A stretch of 64,000 nt of DNA. It comes from Hirsutella rhossiliensis. Its lineage: Eukaryota; Ascomycota; Sordariomycetes; Hypocreales; Ophiocordycipitaceae. Position numbers and translations under genes: made by a program. This document shows positions 9,273 to 20,961 of this stretch, one piece after another (position 1 is the stretch's first letter; each line of letters opens with the position of its first letter). Location of the stretch: NCBI RefSeq assembly GCF_020360975.1, contig NW_025408669.1, positions 4,836,001-4,900,000 of the forward strand, written 5' to 3'. The notes below the pieces were generated by a model. It was given only the letters and a program-made list of their open reading frames with translations, did no database searches and was not told the DNA's origin.

Positions 9273-12230
9273 CTACGACTTGTTGAAGAACCAGCTGTTC
9301 CGCTTGCTGGGGGCTCCCTCGCTCTGGAGCGACTGTATGGTCGGCACGGCAGGCCCGACGTCGCCGCCGCCACCCCGCAGGGGCTTGGCGATGCGGCTGC
9401 CAGCCCCGGCGAAGCTGAAGCCGCCGCCGCCGCCGCCGGCCGCGTTCAGGCCTCGCGTGCTGCCGGCCTTGGCCGCCTCAAGGCGTTCCTTGACCGAGGC
9501 CAGTTGAACCTCGAACCTAGCAAAGAAGTCAGGACATGTTCCACATCGAGGTATAGAGCTCAGGCGAGGCAGATGCCTGGCGGAAGGCTAGAAAAGGGTA
9601 GGAAAGGGGAAGACACGGAGGGGGCATACTTGTGGTTGGCGGCGGCCATCTTTTCTTGACTGTCCTGCAGAAGGCTCTCCAGGCTCTGGATGCGCTCGTT
9701 TCGTGCAATGAGCTTGCGCTCAGCAATGGCAACCTCCTTCTTGAGGGCCGAGTTCTGCTCCACCAGCTGGCGCTGGACTTGGGTGAGCTGCTCCAGGTTC
9801 CGCTCCAGAAACGCCATCTTCTTCTGCTGGGCGCGGTTGTTGGACGACCTCAGCACGTTATTGTACTGCTCGCGCGTCTCGTCCAGGGAGATTTCCAACT
9901 CGACGACCCGCTCGCAGCGGTTCTGCAGATCGCGCATCAGGCTCTTCTTCATCACGTCAAACTCGGCAATCTGCTGCTGAATGGTCTTGCCGTTAGCCAT
10001 CGGTGAGGTGGCGCCCGATTTGACGCGCTGTTGCAGGTCGTCCAGCAGCGTCTTCATCCTCGAGTTCTCCGACGCCTTTTGAGCGACTTCGGCTTTGAGC
10101 TCCTCGACAAGCTTGGCCTGGGCCGACTGGCGGTTTGCGTATGCTTCCTCCAGGCGTGCCTTGACTTCTTCCACGTCGCTCTCGCCGAGATTCCGCGTCA
10201 AGGCGTCTTCGTACTGTTGCTGCAGTGTCTCCAGTCTCTCCTCGAGCTCCTGTCTCCGCCGAGCGTCCATGTCACTAGACGAGGTGCCGTACATGGACAG
10301 CTCCGCCTGTCGGACGATTCCCTGTGTCTCGACAAGCTTGGCTCGGAGTGCCTCAAACTCGTCGGGAGCGATGTTGTCTCCGACCGTGCTCTGTTCGTGC
10401 AGAGCGTCGATGCGTTGGATGGCTTCATTGATGGAGCGCTCGTTCTCGCTAAAGACATCGCCGCCGAGGTCGAAGCCAGCCATCATCTTGGCCATCTTCT
10501 CGGCCTTTTTCTTCTCCTTCTCGTCAAAGGCTGCCCCGCTCTCCTTGGCATTCATCTTGACATCGAGGAGCTGCTGCTTGACATCATCCAGCTCCGTGGT
10601 GAGCTCAGAGTTGGCCTCCTTGAGTGCGTCCATGGTGATCTGCGCCTCTTTGCTCTCAAAGGTTAACCGTTCGAGCTGCATCTTGAATTCGTTGACTTCA
10701 GACGTGAGCCTCTCATTTTCCTTGCCCATCTTGCTGTCGTGCTCCTTGAGATACACCATCTCCTCCTTTGTTTCACGAAGCTGCTTCTCGGCGGTCGTGG
10801 CGAGCGTCTCCTTCTCTGCGAGCTGGTCCTGCAGCTCATTTTCGCGACGCAGGAACTCTTCGCGCTCGTCCTTTTCCAGCGGCAGACTGGGGGTGGCGGC
10901 GCGCTCAGAGATGGCAGGGGTCTCGGAGCGGCTCTCGGCGGCTTGCCGGGACGGTGTAGGCGGGCGCGGAGCCTTGGCATCGGCCCTGGTCCCGGAAACG
11001 GCATCGGGTGGCGCCGAGAGAACCCATCTCTCCTTAGGCACCGACTCTCCCGAACGCCACAGCTGAATCTCGCCCTCGAGGCCATGGATGTAACTCTCGA
11101 AGTTGGTGACCTGGCCCTGGGCCTTCTTGAGCAGCGCCTTGAGCTCGGCAGGACTGAGCTCTGCGTTGACCTTGGCCTTGTTCTTGATGGACTTGGCCCT
11201 CGTTCCGAACCTCAGGGTGCTGAGGGTCTCGGCATCGTTGTAACTGCTCGGGGAACAGTTGATGATGAGGGTTGTCCGGCTGTTACCGCCCAAGGATTCT
11301 TGCAGAATTCTTGTCAACTTGGAATCTCGGTATGGGATATGCGAGGATTTGCCGTCGGTCAAGGCGTTGATGACCATGCCAAGAGCGCTCAGACTCTTGT
11401 TGATCTTCTTGGCCTCCTCGAGCGTCTGGCCACTGGCCCCCGTCTTGCCCACCTTTTCACTGCCGGCCAAGTCGACGAGGAACAGCTGGCCGCTTTTGGC
11501 CGAGCCGGTTTCGACATTCTTTTGCGTAATGGTGATGACGAAGATGGAGTGCGATCGCGACGACTCCTGATTCATGTTTGTCGCCGCCACGGCGCGGGCG
11601 TTGCCTCCTCTTCTCATGACTTCATAGACCTCCTGCACGCTCGAGACGTATATCTCGAGCAAGCCCTTGACGTAGACTCCGCGGTTCTTCTCTTCGTGTA
11701 CGGGCAAATTGTCGTTTTGCGGGGCGAGCAAGTCTCGGATCCTCTCCATGTAAATTTCCATATAGCTGACACGAACGGTGTACTCGATGGTGCCGGGGCT
11801 CGACATGATGCTGGCAAAGATTTGCTCGACGATGCGCGGGATGACGCCCCTTCCGACTTCGTCATCGATGTTGCTGCCCATCATGGTGTAGGACTTGCCG
11901 GCGCCCGTCTGGCCATAGGCGAAAACGGTACCGTTGTAGCCATTGAGAATATCGTCAACGGTGGAGCGGATGGAAAAGTCGAAGATGTCCTGCTGCTTGC
12001 ATTCCATATCAAAGACCCTGTCGAAGGTGAAGCTGCCCTGGGCCTCCCTAGACTAGAGTAGAGAAAGCAAAGTCAGTGCGGGGTGATGGATGGGGACAGG
12101 ACGAGAGTCGTACATCGAGAGAGCATGAGTCCTCCGAGCTGAAGGAGACGATGGGCTTGCCGCCCGAGTCCAGCTCGACCCGGTTCTGGGGGCGGAACCG
12201 GGCGACAACCTTGATGCTGTTGGCAGACAT
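9273..12230 (-). CDS. kin-1: Conventional kinesin heavy chain (kinesin-1)
   Basis: Plus-end microtubule motor for vesicle, nuclear and organelle transport toward the hyphal tip. Exons on the minus strand are 12230-12114, 12052-9630 and 9516-9273, with introns of 61 and 113 bp. The product is 927 residues, matching fungal kinesin-1. The motor domain is about residues 5-330, with the P-loop GQTGAGKS at 86-93, switch I SSRSH at 203-207, and switch II DLAGSE at 233-238. A neck and long coiled coil follow (about 340-870, including LEERLETLQQQYEDAL). The tail is Gly-rich (FSFAGAGSRIAKPLRGGGG) and ends in RNSWFFNKS; the basic I-A-K tripeptide there is the conserved autoinhibitory tail motif. The first intron falls between beta1-alpha0 sequence SCSLD and SREAQGS, and joining them restores the family alignment. 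Confidence 0.95.
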
Positions 12231-13571
12231 GTTGGCGACGCTACGGCTGGTGAGAAGGCGAGGTTGTCGTTGCAATCATGAGGCGCGGGCGGACTGATGT
12301 CGCCGTCTGGAGAGGTGTAGGCGTATGCGAGGTCCAAAGAGAAGAAGGTGGCGCGACAGCCCGCGACAAGGCTGGAGAGGATGGAGGAGAAAATGAGCCC
12401 AACAAGCAAAAGGACAACTGCGCCGAGGGAGCCCGAGTCCTGGACAAGCGGAGACCAAAACAGAGGCGGGCCGGTGGGCCAAGAGCCGCCAACAGAAAAC
12501 AATCAGAGGGAGGCCCCGGCGGCAGCGGGAAGCAAAGGCGAGCGAAACACAGACACTCTCAGTCGCCCTGAGACTGTGTAATGGGCAAAATGGTGCGTGC
12601 GGTGGTGAGCTGGACCGGGGAAGATGGGTACGGAGTACATGGCACGCGCTGTTTGGGTGTTTGGGCACAGCCCGAGTACAAGCGAGGTACAGACATGACA
12701 GGCTGAGCAATCAGGCCGAGTGGGTACTGTGAAGTATCTGACACCTGGAAGCTCCCACTTGTGGGGAGATGAGATACCTACAGTGGGCGATCTGAAGGGC
12801 TCGGGCGGGAGCCCAGCAAAAGAGGCGTGACGGACGCGTGGATGGATGCGCCAAAAGAGCGGTTACCAAAATGACGTGCAGTAACTACCACCTAGTAGAT
12901 GCTCCTGTTCTCTCAAATACTACTCTCCGTTGTACTGTACCTACATGTCTAGGGCCACCTAACACGGAGTAATCCGGATCACGAGGCATGCGTGCCAGCC
13001 TCCAATCAGCAGTCGCCACCACCCACTGCCAATCACCATCACCACCATCTCACTCTCGCCATCTTTTGACTCGCTCCGCCGCTCCCACGCGTGCGAACCG
13101 CCTGTGGGGGCGTGTTTTGGCGCAACCCGTCGTGATCGTGTAACAAGTCCCAATTTAACAAGTCCCCAAGGCACTCCTTGACATGCGTCTCGGCGCATAA
13201 AAGCCAGGGCCCCAAATTGGGCTGTTTGTCCTTGGCCACTCCACGTAGCCACGCAAATTAGCGTGGGCAATGCCATCATGCAAACCAGCGTGTCGACGCG
13301 TTGCCTCTCGCCCGGCTCCCCGGAGCAGAACACCTCGCGCTGAAAGGCAGCACCATGTCCACGCAAAAGTGGCACCGTTGTCATAAGTGTCGACACTCGT
13401 ATTCGCTAAGCATCCCATGGTATAATCAGTCAAACACCCTGCATCCCAAACGCCCGCAAACTCCTCCGCCGTCGAGCAAAGGTCCAGAAAACAGACTGGC
13501 CTTGAGGAGAAAACTTCACGCCGACGCTTTGCTTGAAGTGGCGAGGCCCATTTCCGGCCATTCCGCCTCGC
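12231..13571. other. Kinesin upstream region and RAD6 3' flank
   Basis: Both neighbours are on the minus strand, so this is the kinesin promoter/leader (12231 onward) and the RAD6 3' side. Several long frames here are compositional only. No gene or repeat recognised. Confidence 0.55.
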
Positions 13572-14195
13572 TCAGTCCTCCCAGCTCTTCTCAACCGTCT
13601 CTCGGACCCGTTTAGTGTACTCCTTTCGGTTGTCCTTGTACAGGTTCGAGGCCTCGACGTTGGCAGGCGAGCCCGTGTTGGGATCGTTGAGCAGGCTGTG
13701 TGCACGTGTGTCAGGATCCATCATCTACCTGGCTTGCACATCGACAGGCGTACCTCTGAATGCTCGTCAAGACGGCAGCCACGTCGTATGTAGGGCTCCA
13801 TCGGTTTTGCAGGATATCCAGGCACAACTCGCCCGTAGCGTACACGTTGGGGTGAAACATCTGGCTGATGAACTTGACTTGCGGCGGCTTGTTGGGATAC
13901 TGCTCTTCGAACTGCATGACGAGTCTGAACGTGCCGTCCTCAAAGGGCGTATCGGCCGGTCCGATGATGACGGCGTTCCTGGAGTCGTCGTTAGAGCCCA
14001 TCGGGGGTGAGCAAGTGGTTTGACGGGGAGAGCGAACCAGGTCATGACATTGTCCGGGATGGGGGAGGCAGACACGCCGGCAGGGGGATCCGTCTGCATG
14101 CGCTGCGCAAAAGTCAGCGACGCTGCCAGGGAGCTTCAGATGGCCAGGCCGACCTTGAAGTCGCGCATCAAGCGGCGTCGGGCGGCCGTAGACAT
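13572..14195 (-). CDS. rad6: Ubiquitin-conjugating enzyme E2 Rad6/Ubc2
   Basis: E2 enzyme for histone H2B monoubiquitination, PCNA monoubiquitination in post-replication repair, and N-degron turnover. Four exons on the minus strand (14195-14154, 14102-14038, 13978-13754, 13695-13572) have introns of 51, 59 and 58 bp, giving 151 residues, the usual fungal length. The N-terminus [17 protein letters not shown] is split by intron 1. The catalytic Cys88 lies in GELCLDILQ and the HPN motif at 78-80. The C-terminus ends in VEKSWED without the long acidic tail of budding yeast Rad6. It lies head-to-head with ERG10. Confidence 0.97.
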
Positions 14196-14911
14196 GATGG
14201 AGGGGCCCGTGGGCTAGCTGGTGACGATGCTCGGGGAGAGAAAGATGCAGCTTGGCGGGAAAGTCGCGAAATGATGTCTGGATGTTGGTCTAGACCCCGC
14301 TCGAAGTTCAACTTGGGAGGAATTTTGGCATCGACGCCTCTTTTGCGAGACGGGAATCGGTAGCAGCCCAGAACTGACTCTCCTTCTCACTGTGCCTGCC
14401 AGTGGCGACGGGGCCAATCAGTCCCTGTTTGATGAGGTGATCCCATCACGTGACCTCGCGGAGCGGGTGGCGCGCGCCAGTTGGTTGGGTGATCCGTGCC
14501 TGCCTCGGTCGGGGACACGGTGACGCGGAAAGTACCGAGGTACAAGGATGTGGTACTCGGATGAAATCGTGTATCTTGGGCGACTCCAACGACATGTCCA
14601 TTTCTCTCTTATCAACTCTCATAAAATGCCTCTACGGCATACAACCAAGTGCAACATGCCGTCGCATTGCTCCCTGCAGCAAGTGCGCCTCGGAGCGTCC
14701 AGTTCCCCCTTTTCCCTCCCCCAAACGCCCTCCCGAGCTCCCCCGCTTTAAGCCGAAGCGTACCGAGCACCAGAATCGCGGCCTCGGAACAGCAACCGCC
14801 ATCCTCCTCCTCCCTCTTCTTCCTTGTTCTTCGCCCCCTTCTTGTCGCCGCCTCCCACCACAGCTTCCCGCACGTCTCGATTACTCCAAAATCCCCGGTT
14901 CTGCTCCCAGG
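14196..14911. promoter_or_regulatory. Divergent promoter between RAD6 and ERG10
   Basis: This 716-bp region separates the two start codons. It contains a CCAAT box at 14414-14418 and a palindromic E-box TCACGTGA at 14446-14453, the site class bound by Cbf1/SREBP-type bHLH factors. CT-rich tracts directly precede the ERG10 start (about 14800-14850). Which gene each site serves cannot be told from the sequence. Confidence 0.5.
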
Positions 14912-16259
14912 ATGCCCGCAGCGCAGCTCAGATCGGCCGTACTGCCGGGTCGGCTCGCCCGGCATGTGAAAGTCGCCCGTTCGTTCTCTACTGGCGCGGC
15001 GCTGCAAAGGGAGATTCGCGATGCCTACATCTTGAGCGCTTCGAGGACGCCGACGGCCAAGGTCCGTCGGGCTTGACCCTGGCCGCGCCTGCTGATGGCT
15101 GACGCATGGCTTCCAGTTCAACGGCTCGTTTCTGTCGGTGCCCGCCCCCAAGCTCGGCGCCGAGGCCATCAAGTCGGCCGTCGAGAAATCAAAGGTCCCT
15201 GCCGACAAGATCACCGACGTCTACATGGGCAATGTCATGCAGGGCTCCGTTGGCCAAGCGCCGGCTCGGCAGGCCGCCATCTTCGCCGGTCTCCCGCAGT
15301 CGATTGAGGCGACGACCATCAACAAAGTATGTGCCTCGGGCCTCAAGGCCGTGGCTCTCGCCGCTCAGAACATTCAGCTGGGCCTCTCCGAGGCTCAGGT
15401 TGCCGGTGGCATGGAGAACATGTCGCGGGTCCCCTACTACATGCCTCGTGCCAGCAGTCTGCCGGCGTTTGGACACGTCCAGGTCGAGGACGGCCTGATC
15501 AAGGACGGCTTGACGGACGTGTACCAGCAGTTCCACATGGGTAACTGCGCCGAGAACACGGTAAAGAAGCACTCCATCACGAGGGAGCAGCAGGACGAAT
15601 ACGCCATTCAGTCGTACAAGAGAGCGCAAAAGGCGTGGGCGGACAAGGCCTTTGCCGACGAGATTGTGCCCGTCACAGTGCCTGGGAAGAAGGGAGACAA
15701 GGTCATTGACACGGATGAGGGCTTCATGGATGTCAAGATGGAAAAGATCCCAACTCTGAAGCCGGCCTTTATTCGTGACGGGTCAGGCACGGTCACGGCG
15801 GCCAACTCGTCGACGCTCAATGACGGTGCCAGCGCGCTCGTGCTGGGCAGCAAGGCGATTGCGCAGCAGTTTGGGACGGGCTCTCGCGTGCTGGCCAAGA
15901 TCTGCAGCTACGCCGACGCCGCGCTGGCGCCCATTGACTTCCCGGTTGCCCCCGCAAAGGCGGTGCCGATTGCGCTGGAGCGCGCTGGCATCACCAAGGA
16001 CCAGGTGGCCGTGTGGGAGTTTAACGAGGCGTTTGCCGCCGTCATCCTAGCCAACCAGAAGATTCTCGAGCTCGGCAACGCCAAGGTGAATGCTCTGGGC
16101 GGCGCCATCTCGCTGGGACACGCGCTCGGCAGCTCGGGAGCGCGGATTCTGACGACGCTGCTTCACCAGCTCAAGCCCGGCGAGTATGGAGTTGCTGCCA
16201 TTTGCAACGGCGGCGGCGCGGCCACGGCCATGGTTGTGCAGAGGGTGGACTCTGTGTAG
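14912..16259 (+). CDS. erg10: Acetyl-CoA acetyltransferase (thiolase), mitochondrial type
   Basis: It condenses two acetyl-CoA to acetoacetyl-CoA (reversible), feeding the mevalonate pathway or acting in ketone/isoleucine metabolism. Exons are 14912-15061 and 15117-16259 (55-bp intron, phase 0); the product is 430 residues. The N-terminal ~30 residues are Arg-rich and acid-free up to SFSTGAALQ, a typical mitochondrial presequence; the cytosolic isoform would lack it. The nucleophile is Cys122 in [11 protein letters not shown], with His385 in [14 protein letters not shown] and Cys413 in ICNGGG. A large conserved thiolase frame continues to VVQRVDSV. The start at [10 protein letters not shown] is chosen because it gives the presequence; the frame is open upstream but has no comparable Met. 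Confidence 0.94.
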
Positions 16260-16694
16260 GCTTATTGCTCATTTTCCTGTTTCTCTGGATAAGGTCGGGG
16301 TATTTTGCAGCGTCCATGATATGTAGGCAAATGGGCGTCTTCGCTTTCGACTTATGGAGTGATGGAGCTCTGTAGTCTGGGCCACCAATCGCAGCTGCTC
16401 TGCCGTGGCACATTGCTCAATTCCAGCAAAGTACAGGATATGCGATTCTGACTCTTGCTCATATCAGTCAATTGACCCACGAGTTGGGAGTCTTGCTCCC
16501 TTTCTGCCGTCGTCGAGCACTGGCGCCCCGCCAAGTGCCGCCGAGATGAAGGACGCGCTGAAGAAACACCACAGCCACCACCTCCACCACCACCTCCACC
16601 GCCACCACCACACCCACCCGCCCTCGCCCGCTCCCCCTCCGCAACAGCAACCGCAAAACGGCCCGAGGCGAGCGCGCGCGGCGCCAACCCCGGC
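16260..16694. other. CSN12 promoter/leader with an overlapping poly-His frame
   Basis: The ATG at 16546 opens a frame different from the main gene and would encode a His-rich stretch from CAC-rich DNA (about 16565-16625). It overlaps the main start, so translation from it would compete with the 16695 start. It is more likely a low-complexity leader or an upstream reading frame than a separate gene. Confidence 0.4.
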
Positions 16695-18437
16695 ATGTCG
16701 CTCGTGCGGCAGTTCCTCGCGCAGATCCGGCAGCACGTGCGCGACGAGCGCGACGACCTGCTGCGGGCATGGCTCCAGGTCGAGCCCAGCGCGCCGCGCC
16801 AGTACCACGACATGGCGGCCGAGCTGCGGCGCTCCTTTGCGCAGGGCCTCGAGGCCGTCATTGACGAGTGCCTGCCGCTCGACGACGACGGCGACGACGG
16901 CGACGACGACGACGCCAAGGCGTCCGTCTGGCCGAGCTTCCAGGCGTTTATGCGCGACTACCTGACCCTCTGGCGGGACATTAACCACGACGACTTGCTG
17001 CAGGCTCATGAGCTGCTCACGGCCCTGGTCAAGTGAGTTCTCTTGCCTCTCTCTCTCTCTCTCTCTCTCTCTCATGTGTCCAATGCTGCTCACGCACTTG
17101 CAGCTCCTGCGGCACCGCCTTCACCCACCCCCAGCACGGCGCCATGCTCATCCAGCTCAGCATGTCGCTGTGCGAGTCGCTCGCCCGCTTCACCCTGCGC
17201 CTCAACCGCAGGCCCGACCTGACGCGCCGCCTGCGCGCCTCGCGCGACGACGAGGGCGCCACAAAGACCGTCGCCGAGTCCTCGGCCGAGACCATCCAGA
17301 AGATCTTCAAGACGTGCCTCATGGACCGCGCCTCGGGCCGCAAGCCGGAGGGCAAAAAGGTCGGCGTCTACATGTTTGCCAACCTCGTCCTCAAGCTCCT
17401 CTTTGCCGTGCGTTCCGCCCATGCCCCTTTCTTTTTCTCTCTTCCTTCCATTCTAACGCCGTCGCCTCGTCCAGTGCAAAAGGACCAACCTGGCAAACAT
17501 GATATTTCGCAACATGTCGGCCAGCTCGCCTCCTCTGCACCTCTACCCGGCCTCGCAGCGAGTCACCTACCTCTACTACCTAGGCCGCTTCAACCTGTCG
17601 ACGAACCACTACCTGCGCGCCGCCTTATGTCTCGAGCAGGCCTACCTCCAGACGCCGCCCCAGCTCGTCTCCCATCGCACAAATATCCTCACCTACCTCA
17701 TACCCTGCAACCTCCTCGTCGGCCGCTTCCCCTCTGCCCGCCTCCTCGACCGGCCCGAGGCCCGCTCCCTGCAGCCCATCTTCCTGCCCCTATGCCAGGC
17801 CGTCCGCTCCGGGAACTTTATCCAGTTTCAGCACCACCTCGCCGCCCACGAAGCCTGGCTCTTTGAAAAGGGCCTCTATCTACCCCTCAGCTACCGTCTC
17901 CGCCCGCTGCTGTGGCGGTCTCTGGCTCGCAAGACCTTCATCTTGACCTACGTGCCCCCCACCGATGCGGCGTCGCGCAAGGCCGCGACGCTGGACCTCG
18001 CCGACCTTCTCGCCGTGGCCACGTACCTTCAGCGTCGCCTCCAGGGCTGGCTTCCCTCAAGCCACGTCGTCCGCGGCCGGCCGCCGCACGTCAACGCCCT
18101 CTTCATCAAGGCCATCACCAGCAACGTCCACATCCCCACCGAGACGACGCTCGTGCCGCCCCCCGGCGGACCCAAGAAGCTGCGCCCCAATGAGGGCCTG
18201 ATCTGGGGCAACGCAGACGTTACTTTCAACGATATTGAGATGACGGTCGCCTCGCTCATCCAGCAAGAGCTGATGCACGGCTTCGTGGCTCACGGCCAGG
18301 GCAGGTTCGCCATCATTGGAGCCAAGGCAAAGGGGCCCGTTCTCGCCGGCTGGCCCACCGTCTGGCAGGCCATTCAAGAGAGGAGATACGAGGAGACGTT
18401 TGACCCAAACGAGGTCCCTGGATGGGTCAAGGGCTAA
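16695..18437 (+). CDS. csn12: Csn12-like PCI-domain protein (COP9 signalosome subunit 12 / Thp3-Csn12)
   Basis: In yeast Csn12 binds Thp3 and acts in mRNA splicing and transcription elongation, and it also associates with the signalosome. Exons are 16695-17032, 17104-17407 and 17475-18437 (introns 71 and 67 bp); the product is 534 residues. The acidic loop DDDGDDGDDDD is near residue 58. The middle has TPR-like helices (YYLGRFNLSTNHYLRAALCL, LIPCNLLVGRFPSARLL), and the C-terminal PCI domain (about 290-510) ends near NDIEMTVASLIQQELMHGFV and KGPVLAGWPTVW. Joining exons 1-2 gives LVNSCGTAF and exons 2-3 gives LLFACKRTNLANMIFRN, both family-like. The 5' part is very GC-rich. Confidence 0.9.
17047..17073 (+). 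repeat. (CT)n microsatellite inside CSN12 intron 1
   Basis: An uninterrupted CT run starts 14 bp after the GTGAGT donor and stands between the donor and the branch/acceptor, so its length sets the intron length. Confidence 0.9.
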
Positions 18438-19272
18438 AGGGTGAATCGAGGGAGGGGAGAGCCTCCATACCGATACATTATCCTGACAAGCCATCTTGCA
18501 GGAAGGTTTGGCAACACAACGATACCCAGGAGCTTCGCGCACAGCCAAAAGCATGAAAAGGGGACAACTGTGCCCCCTGGCGATGGAGTTTGAGTTTTCC
18601 AAAAAAACCATACTCTCCTTCGCGGGGTAGCCGGTTCTTTCAAGAACGCAACGACTCATTACTTCCTGTCTCATAGGAAGGGACAAGCATACAATTCCAT
18701 TAAAGAACAGCCGAATGACCCGGCTGGTTCTCCCGTGTCTGCATATATTCTTCCACTCCCCGCCTGTCCAGAATACACCTAAACCCCCTTCTCCAATCAC
18801 CAATCCAAACTTCCGAGGCTAAGAGGGTATCGACCAATGAAAAAAAGGAAAAAGGGGGAGAGGAGCAAGCAAATGCCGTCAAAGAGGCCTCTAGTAGTCG
18901 GCGAAAGTGTGAAGCGAGTAGAAGTGAGCCGTGGCGAGTCGTGGAAACGCAGTCAGCCGCGGTCATTCTGTCAGGTTGGCAGTAAACACCCTATCGCCGA
19001 TAGCTAAGTTGGCTAATATGTGGAAGAAGGAGAACGGTATATAGTAGGAATAAAACGGCGGGGCCAAGAATGCGGCGCGAGTCTGAGCGACTCGGCCAAC
19101 ATTGGGAGAGCCCGCCGCAAGAAGCAGAGGTAATATAAATTAGCAGTTGAAGGGGAGAAAAGACCAAAAAAAGCAACTCGTCAGGAATCCGTCGGGCATG
19201 GACAGGCAGAAGTCAAGCTCGTGCAAGGGGGTGCCTTGCTGGTCTGAAAACTCAGGCCAGGCCAAGCTGCAT
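18438..19272. other. 3' intergenic region between convergent genes
   Basis: 3' flanks of CSN12 and the SUN gene. Purine-rich and poly-A patches are present; no gene or repeat recognised. Confidence 0.55.
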
Positions 19273-20961
19273 CTAAAAGAAGCAGGCAGCCGCGACAAAG
19301 GCAACAACCAGACCTGCAACGGCGGCGTTGCCTTGCTGCCGACCGGCCTCACCCTTCTTACTAGAGACTATGGCCGGGCTGTTGGGCGGGCTGTTGGGCG
19401 TTGCCTGGGGAGGAGACCAGGACGACGAAACGGAGCCTTTGGCCGCGAAGCCGGTGGGCGCGGTGGCGTTTTCATTGAAGACGGCACCGGGCAGCATCGT
19501 GGGGCGCCTGAACTTGCTGGTCGTGGAGGACATTGTCGAATTTGACGTCTTGTGGTTTCCTGACGTAGTCGTCGCCACGGAGCTGGTTGTTGCCACGAGG
19601 TTCTTGGACGTTGTGATGGGCACATAGGCCGGCGATAACAAACCCGCCGAGGATGTCGTCGTAGCTGATGTGGTCACAGGAGGTGGTGGCGGCGGCGGCG
19701 GCTTTGTCGTCGTCTTGATCGTCGTCGACTGCTGTGTCGTCAATGGCTCTGGTGTGGTGGTCATCTTCTCTGGTACAGTTGTCGGCTCCTGAACGACGGT
19801 CGTCGAGGGCTCTGGAGGGGGGGCCACAGTCTCGGTCTTTGCCTCCTTGGAGGAATGCACGGGGTAACCACCGCCGCCGCCGCCACCACCCTTGCCGCCG
19901 CTGCCTTCCTCGGTGACGACAACGTTGGCCACTTTGCCCTTGGGAACGGTGACGACGCAGAACTTGGCACCTCCCGCACCGGCGGCCGCCAGTTTGCTTT
20001 CGACGCTGCCTTTTCCGGAGGAAGAGCGAATCTCGCACGGCAGTCCGACGCAGCCGCCATCGGGGCATTCGATCTTGAGCGAAAAGCCAGGGGCCTTCAT
20101 GTCCAGCTCGAGGAACTTGGGGTTCCAGCCAATCTTGACAAAGGTCATGCCATTTCGTTCAGTATTGGCGCCGACGACAAAGGGGCTCCAGTTCCCAATG
20201 GCCTGCGACTCGCTGCCCCAAATGCAGCCCTCGACGCCGGTGCCGGGAGGGTTGACGTAGTAGCTGCGGCCTCGGTCAGCAATGCGTTGCGCGGGAGGCA
20301 CGAGGTCTGCCTTACTGAGCTGAAGTCTTTCTCCAGTAGCTGGCGCCAGGGACCGAAATGGTCGTCTCGGTCTCGACCTCGGCGAGGGTCGGGATGGCCA
20401 TGAGCTCGTTGCCGGGCAGAATAGTCTGACACCAAGAGAGGGGGTTTCGGCACTGGTTCACGACCCTGACCGTGCCAGTGCCCTCGACGCAGTTTGGTCT
20501 GTCGGGGAACGGTTTGCGCACGATCCCATCTTCACCGCAGTGCAGTCCGCCGTTCTGTGCCGGGGTCAGCGGCGGAGCCCTATCCAACGAGGGCCAGGGC
20601 AGCATACCATTGACGAGGGATAGGTATAATCCGAATGGGGATCCCACTGAGCCATAACCATGCCCGGCTTGCAAGCGATGGGGCAGTAGTGACCCGGCCT
20701 GCACTCCTGGTCGGGGCTCATTGCCCACCCGGCATTCTTGCCCTCGGGAGTGATGGCGACGAGGTTGGGGTCGTCAGTGGGAAACTCGCACATTTTGCCG
20801 CGCTTGGCAATGGGGTGCCAGTGAGCGTGTCCATGGAAATGCCTCGGCCTCATTGCGCGCTGGTGCAGCTTCTCGTGCGCCGGCGTGGCCCTGCAGCCGG
20901 TAGCGAGGAGGAGGAGGAGGGCGGCCGGCCCGAGGGCGGCGTGAATCGAAGCAAGCTTCAT
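19273..20961 (-). CDS. SUN-family cell-wall protein with C-terminal GPI signal
   Basis: Family of secreted beta-glucan-associated proteins (GH132; Sim1/Uth1/Sun4/Psu1 relatives, Adg3-like branch) acting in wall remodelling and septation. Exons on the minus strand are 20961-20608, 20554-20316 and 20263-19273 (introns 53 and 52 bp); 527 residues. The signal peptide is about residues 1-24 (LGPAALLLLLATGCRA). The SUN domain is about 55-310 with many Cys, including the family blocks CEFPTDD, MSPDQECRPGHYCPIAC, NGGLHCGEDG and GVEGCIWGS. A Gly-rich linker and a Thr/Pro/Ser-rich stalk follow. The final ~17 residues (AGLVVAFVAAACFF) are hydrophobic after small residues, a GPI-attachment signal. Splicing restores KTSAHYYVNPPGTGVEG across intron 2. 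Confidence 0.9.

Noticed and set aside
10739..12061. 440-codon plus-strand frame
   Set aside because: Antisense to the kinesin motor and coiled-coil exon, which has unmistakable motifs.
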